27,155 bases of DNA from the NCBI GenBank assembly GCA_016297945.1, contig JAEDFR010000024.1:1-27155 (forward strand). Direction: 5' to 3'. Numbering within the stretch: position 1 is the first letter of the stretch; the number at the start of each line of letters is the position of its first letter. Shown in pieces: positions 23,686 through 27,155 of the stretch. A model generated the notes under the pieces. It searched no databases. It was not told the DNA's origin and worked only from the letters and a program-made list of their open reading frames with translations. Origin of the DNA: Lachnospiraceae bacterium (GTDB lineage Bacteria; Bacillota; Clostridia; Lachnospirales; Lachnospiraceae). The position numbers were made by a program, and so were the translations under genes.

Positions 23686-24843
23686 TCAATCAAGAAATTG
23701 TCCTTCGCTGTTATTTAATACCTGCGCACTGTATAAAAACAAAATATCCGCATTTTCAAAATTCACGAACCGGTCAAGGATGGACGGACTGATATAGCGG
23801 ATATCAATCAACGTAATTTTTTTATAACATCCGGCAAATAAAGGTGCAATACTGCTGCCAAACGAATCGCGAAACAGGATCAATTCTTTATCAATTGTAG
23901 CAAACGAATTTTCAATTGTCATCAAAGCCCGCGGACCGGACAGGAAAACCTCATAGGGATCCATTCCTTCTTCCTTTGTAAAATCGTAAAGAGAAAGCAA
24001 TTCCGCGTTTCCGCTGTCATAGCATGTGACAATACAATCCTCCATATAATCAGCGGTCAAATAGGAAAGTGTATCCTGCTTTACCGGCAATGCGCCCTGT
24101 CCGTAATATACTCCCTTGAAATGGTCCGTCACAGAATTCTCGCAAAACTGAAAATCAAATTGATTACCCATTGCTAACATTATTTTTTCTGCCGCCGGTT
24201 CCAATCTCTCCTGCCTCCAATGAGTATCGGTTTTATAATAGTCATTTAATGAAAGTTCTGTTTTCACATCAATAAATTCAGCATATTCATCTGTTTGCTC
24301 CCGAAAGAGTTTTTCCAGATTTTCATAATCCAGATAAGGCACTTCTGTCTGTTTTTCCAGATAATAATTTTTGTCCGGTATCATCGCAAAAAACACTCGG
24401 TTATCCTGCAGATAACGCTTTTTAATATACTGCATCCGATTAAGAGAGCGTGAAACCGAATCGGGATGAATACTCATGGAAGTCTTTAAAATATGTCCCT
24501 CTGTATAATAAATGTCATTGATTTCTTTTCTTCCGATACCAAATAAAGAAAACGCAGAATGAACAGTACGAAATGCCTCCCTGTACGGAAACTGATCCAC
24601 AGCATACTCTTCAAATCCATCCATGAATGAATCCTGTCCTTTATCCGCCAAAATAGTATGCATATTTAGTTCCGGAAAAGAATGCAAAAGCCTTCTTTCC
24701 GTATCCGATATTTCTTTATCCGGACTTAGCATGCCGATGATAAGAAATCCAACCAGTACCATGCCAAATAAAATGACATTGCAATAATCTCTCCATTTTT
24801 CCGTTGTGTTGGTCTCATTCATCTTTACCATATTTTCAACCAT
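23686..24843 (-). CDS. DHHW/AlgX-like SGNH acyltransferase partner of an MBOAT protein
   Basis: A 385-residue protein with a cytosolic N-terminus, one membrane helix (about 22-40) and a large extracytoplasmic domain of the SGNH type related to AlgX/AlgJ. Such proteins take an acyl group supplied through the MBOAT protein and put it on a surface polymer. The motif TDTHW (Asp206, His208) and Ser327 in FRDSFGSS would form the catalytic triad. The start is at ATG 24843 because GGAG lies 8 bases upstream; a GTG three codons earlier overlaps that site. It follows the MBOAT gene by 27 bases in the same operon. The polymer acylated is unknown. Confidence 0.88.
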   Translation of the reverse strand: MVENMVKMNETNTTEKWRDYCNVILFGMVLVGFLIIGMLSPDKEISDTERRLLHSFPELNMHTILADKGQDSFMDGFEEYAVDQFPYREAFRTVHSAFSLFGIGRKEINDIYYTEGHILKTSMSIHPDSVSRSLNRMQYIKKRYLQDNRVFFAMIPDKNYYLEKQTEVPYLDYENLEKLFREQTDEYAEFIDVKTELSLNDYYKTDTHWRQERLEPAAEKIMLAMGNQFDFQFCENSVTDHFKGVYYGQGALPVKQDTLSYLTADYMEDCIVTCYDSGNAELLSLYDFTKEEGMDPYEVFLSGPRALMTIENSFATIDKELILFRDSFGSSIAPLFAGCYKKITLIDIRYISPSILDRFVNFENADILFLYSAQVLNNSEGQFLD

Positions 24844-24870
24844 AACATTCACTCCGATTGAATAACAAAA

Positions 24871-26271
24871 TCAAAATCTGAAATATAAAAACGGATTAAA
24901 AGAACCGTTAATCAGAAATGAAACCGAAATCAGCAAACATGTAATAAGAAAAAACGGTTCCAATATATTCACAACTTTTCTTCCTCCCGCGTTCTGTTTC
25001 AGATGCGAAACGAAACGTAAAGGGAAAGACGTGGCACCTACGATTCCCAACAGTACAAGCAGGAAATAGTCTCTTAAATAAAAGAGGCTTTCGGCAGACA
25101 ATATAGGAATTCCTCCAAGCCCCGTCATATATCGAATTGTCTGCATGGCATCGGACAAACCGGAGGCATGAAAAATCACAAAACTTACAGTCAATAAAAT
25201 CCAAAGATACAAACGGTTCCAAATATGTGCCTTTTCAAGATATTGTTTTAAAAAAGTTTTTTCCAATACCAGAAAGAAAGCAAAAAACAATCCCCAGACG
25301 ACAAAAGTCCAATCCGCACCATGCCATAGTCCGGTTGCCATCCACACAATCAGAATGTTTCTAACCCATTTTGCAAACGATACCCGGTTTCCACCCATGG
25401 GAATATAGAGATAATCCCTGAAAAACCGTCCCAAAGTCATATGCCAGCGCCGCCAGAACTGTGTCACGCTCTTAGTATCAAGCGGATGATCAAAGTTTTC
25501 GGGAAAATCAAAGCCCAGCATTTTTCCCAGCCCAATTGCCATATCACTATAACCGGAAAAATCAAAATAAGTCTGTAAAGTCACAGATATCGCATAGAAC
25601 CAGACAAATAAAACTGTCTTTTCCTCTGCGGTCCCATATTTTGCTCCGATTTCTCCAAGAGTATTGGCAAAAATAACTTTTTTTCCTAAACCAATTATAA
25701 ATCTTCTGATTCCGCAAGAAATATTTGAAACAGAAACCGTTCTTTTTTGCAACTGTATTTCGATATCCTGATATCGAACAATCGGTCCCGCAATCAGTTG
25801 GGGAAACATGGCAATATAGGTTGCCAACGTCAAGATATTTCTCTGTGCTTTTATTTTTCCATAATAAATATCCAGCAGATAACTGAGAATTTGAAATGTA
25901 TAGAAACTGATACCGATTGGTAAAGCAATATGTAAAAGTCTCAAAGAAAGCCCGGTCATCCGCTTCACAGTATCCAGAACAAAATCCATATACTTAAAAT
26001 ATCCCAGACATACAAGACAAAAAGTCACAGACAAAGCTGTGACTATTTTTTTTGTCTTATGATTTTTTCTTGTCTCAATCCATATGCCACAAAAATATCC
26101 TGCACATATCATGAAAAGCATCAATAAAATGTACCGTGGTTCTCCCCATGCATAAAAGAAAAGGCTTCCCAAAAGCAGAACCGTATTCTGAAACCGGCCC
26201 GGAATCAAATAATACAGCAACAGAAAAGCAGGTAAAAAATAAAACAAAAATGTAATACTCGAAAAAATCAT
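24871..26271 (-). CDS. MBOAT-family O-acyltransferase (AlgI/DltB-like)
   Basis: An integral membrane protein of 466 residues with about 10-12 helices that moves an acyl group, usually acetyl, across the membrane for O-acylation of a polysaccharide or teichoic acid. It starts with the family beginning MIFSSITFLFYFLPAF. QFWRRWHMTLGRFFRDYLYIP (271-291) and the catalytic His317 in GLWHGADW are conserved in AlgI-type proteins. The ribosome binding site (GGGGG 3 bases before ATG) is close. It is followed by the DHHW/AlgX-like gene, so the two form a membrane/outer-face acyltransfer pair. The substrate polymer is not evident, and no polysaccharide genes are visible in this window. Confidence 0.94.
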   Translation of the reverse strand: MIFSSITFLFYFLPAFLLLYYLIPGRFQNTVLLLGSLFFYAWGEPRYILLMLFMICAGYFCGIWIETRKNHKTKKIVTALSVTFCLVCLGYFKYMDFVLDTVKRMTGLSLRLLHIALPIGISFYTFQILSYLLDIYYGKIKAQRNILTLATYIAMFPQLIAGPIVRYQDIEIQLQKRTVSVSNISCGIRRFIIGLGKKVIFANTLGEIGAKYGTAEEKTVLFVWFYAISVTLQTYFDFSGYSDMAIGLGKMLGFDFPENFDHPLDTKSVTQFWRRWHMTLGRFFRDYLYIPMGGNRVSFAKWVRNILIVWMATGLWHGADWTFVVWGLFFAFFLVLEKTFLKQYLEKAHIWNRLYLWILLTVSFVIFHASGLSDAMQTIRYMTGLGGIPILSAESLFYLRDYFLLVLLGIVGATSFPLRFVSHLKQNAGGRKVVNILEPFFLITCLLISVSFLINGSFNPFLYFRF

Positions 26272-26337
26272 ATGCCCCCAATTTTCCTTTTTAATTTTGT
26301 ATATCTTAAGAAGTTTGCTATTTTCCTCACAGACTAT

Positions 26338-26398
26338 ATGGCAACGTCAGCACTTAATACATAAATTATTGCGAATTTAGTACTGTTACGTTGTCATA
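26338..26398. repeat. Long imperfect palindrome
   Basis: TATGGCAACGT-CAGCACTTAAT on the left and its near complement ending in ACGTTGTCATA on the right can pair over about 22 bases with a few mismatches. On the plus strand it is followed by TTTCTTTTTTT. It could be a terminator on the plus strand, where no gene exists, or a small MITE-like insertion between the DUF4358 and MBOAT genes. Confidence 0.6.
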
Positions 26399-26407
26399 TT
26401 TCTTTTT

Positions 26408-26980
26408 TTATTGATAAATTTCATCCGCTACAACAGTTGCATGTTCCAAATTTTCAATTCCTTTCATAAAGTTATCCACGTTATCTGTTTTTCCATAGGC
26501 ATATACGACATAATTACCCATGGACACAATCTTAATCTTATCCGGGAAACCGCACATAAACTGATTGTTCAAAAATCCTTCCTTAATTTGTGTGGCAGCG
26601 TCCTCGGTACTCATTTCATTCAAATGCAATGCCACAGCAGTAAATGTATTAGCATTCATCATGTGCATAATGGACGCAGCATCAGTTATATCTTTTTGAA
26701 CTTCTTCCGGCACGAGGAAAGTATAAGTTAAGGCATCTGTATTTGTGATATCTACTTTTCCGGGTGCATTATCCACCGCATTTTCAAAGCTACCGCCACT
26801 AGCCGGAAACTGTTCCGGAATCTGATTCCAGCCTTCCTCCAAAACGGAAACTGCATCGGGATAAGCTTTGTCCACGTCATCGGATACGGAAGTTCCCTTT
26901 GAAGTTTGACAGCCGGTCAGTCCCAGTACCATAATGACGCTCATTATTATTGACATAATACTTTTTTTCATACTTTTCAT
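26408..26980 (-). CDS. DUF4358-like lipoprotein
   Basis: A predicted lipoprotein of 190 residues. The signal peptide ends in the lipobox LTGC, so Cys24 would carry the lipid and the protein would sit on the outer face of the membrane. The mature part (LEEGWNQIPEQFPASGG to the C-terminus) resembles DUF4358 proteins of Lachnospiraceae, which are often found beside MBOAT and DHHW genes, as here. The function is unknown; a role in surface polymer acylation is inferred from that neighbourhood. The start at ATG 26980 has GGGAG 8 bases upstream; a longer start at 26998 adds six residues ahead of the site. A palindrome separates it from the MBOAT gene. Confidence 0.82.
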   Translation of the reverse strand: MKSMKKSIMSIIMSVIMVLGLTGCQTSKGTSVSDDVDKAYPDAVSVLEEGWNQIPEQFPASGGSFENAVDNAPGKVDITNTDALTYTFLVPEEVQKDITDAASIMHMMNANTFTAVALHLNEMSTEDAATQIKEGFLNNQFMCGFPDKIKIVSMGNYVVYAYGKTDNVDNFMKGIENLEHATVVADEIYQ

Positions 26981-27063
26981 AGTTGTTCTCCCATACAAAT
27001 ATAATCAAGCACTTCCTATTCCTTTGTAATATCTGACTATAGTATGTCCAGCCAGTTTCATTT

Positions 27064-27155
27064 TTATTTGATTTTATTTTCTATTTCACCTTCAAATTTT
27101 GTCTTTTGAATCTCATTCTCAGCGCGTTTTTCTTTATCAGTTTTTGTTCGGCTCT
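27064..27155 (-). CDS. Possible C-terminus of a gene entering from the right edge
   Basis: One minus-strand frame is open from the edge to the stop TAA at 27064-27066 and encodes a very charged Lys/Glu-rich tail (DKEKRAENEIQKTKFEGEIE). At about 30 codons this may be chance, but the composition looks like a helical cytosolic tail. Product unknown. Confidence 0.3.
   Translation of the reverse strand, partial: SRTKTDKEKRAENEIQKTKFEGEIENKIK

Overview
The window looks like a chromosomal segment of an anaerobic, low-GC Gram-positive bacterium, most likely Lachnospiraceae (Clostridia). The reasons are the AT-rich intergenic DNA, strong AGGAGG-type ribosome binding sites, the style of the MBOAT/DHHW/DUF4358 cell-surface genes and of the four-helix sensor kinase, and tRNA-Gly without an encoded CCA. 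This is inferred from protein character, not from a search.

Bases 1 to about 7500 are accessory DNA. A minus-strand operon (4965 down to 51 and off the left edge) encodes an HlyB-like ABC exporter with a degenerate C39-like domain, its HlyD-type adaptor, and three proteins I do not recognise. Behind it lie an oriT-like set of hairpins, a broken mobC-like gene, an unusually hairpin-rich leader and an intact tyrosine recombinase. The recombinase ends 130 bases from the 3' end of a tRNA-Gly(GCC) gene. This is the typical layout of an integrative element inserted at a tRNA gene, here with its mobilisation part decayed. The other end of the element is outside the window.

Bases 7500 to 18300 are mostly housekeeping: tRNA-Gly with its own promoter and terminator, a membrane-anchored GH3-like protein that lacks key active-site residues, a ProX-type prolyl-tRNA editing deacylase, aspartokinase, the ACT-regulator/homoserine dehydrogenase pair, a cell-wall amidase, serine hydroxymethyltransferase, a diacylglycerol-kinase-family lipid kinase and a SpoT-like HD hydrolase. 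Between proX and lysC there is a gene-free stretch with a perfect consensus promoter (TTGACA, 17 bases, TATAAT) and, about 270 bases on, an intrinsic terminator. I read this as an abundant non-coding RNA that I cannot assign to a family, and it is the best candidate for something undescribed here.

Bases 18300 to 27155 hold regulation and envelope genes: a two-component system, a PspC protein, an XRE regulator behind a 16-base palindrome, a MarR regulator, a dispersed palindromic repeat element, and a surface-polymer O-acylation module (DUF4358 lipoprotein, MBOAT acyltransferase, DHHW/AlgX-like protein). Copies of one repeat (core CTTTTGACCC) also flank the lipid kinase gene in inverted orientation, and one of them appears to supply the -35 box of that gene.
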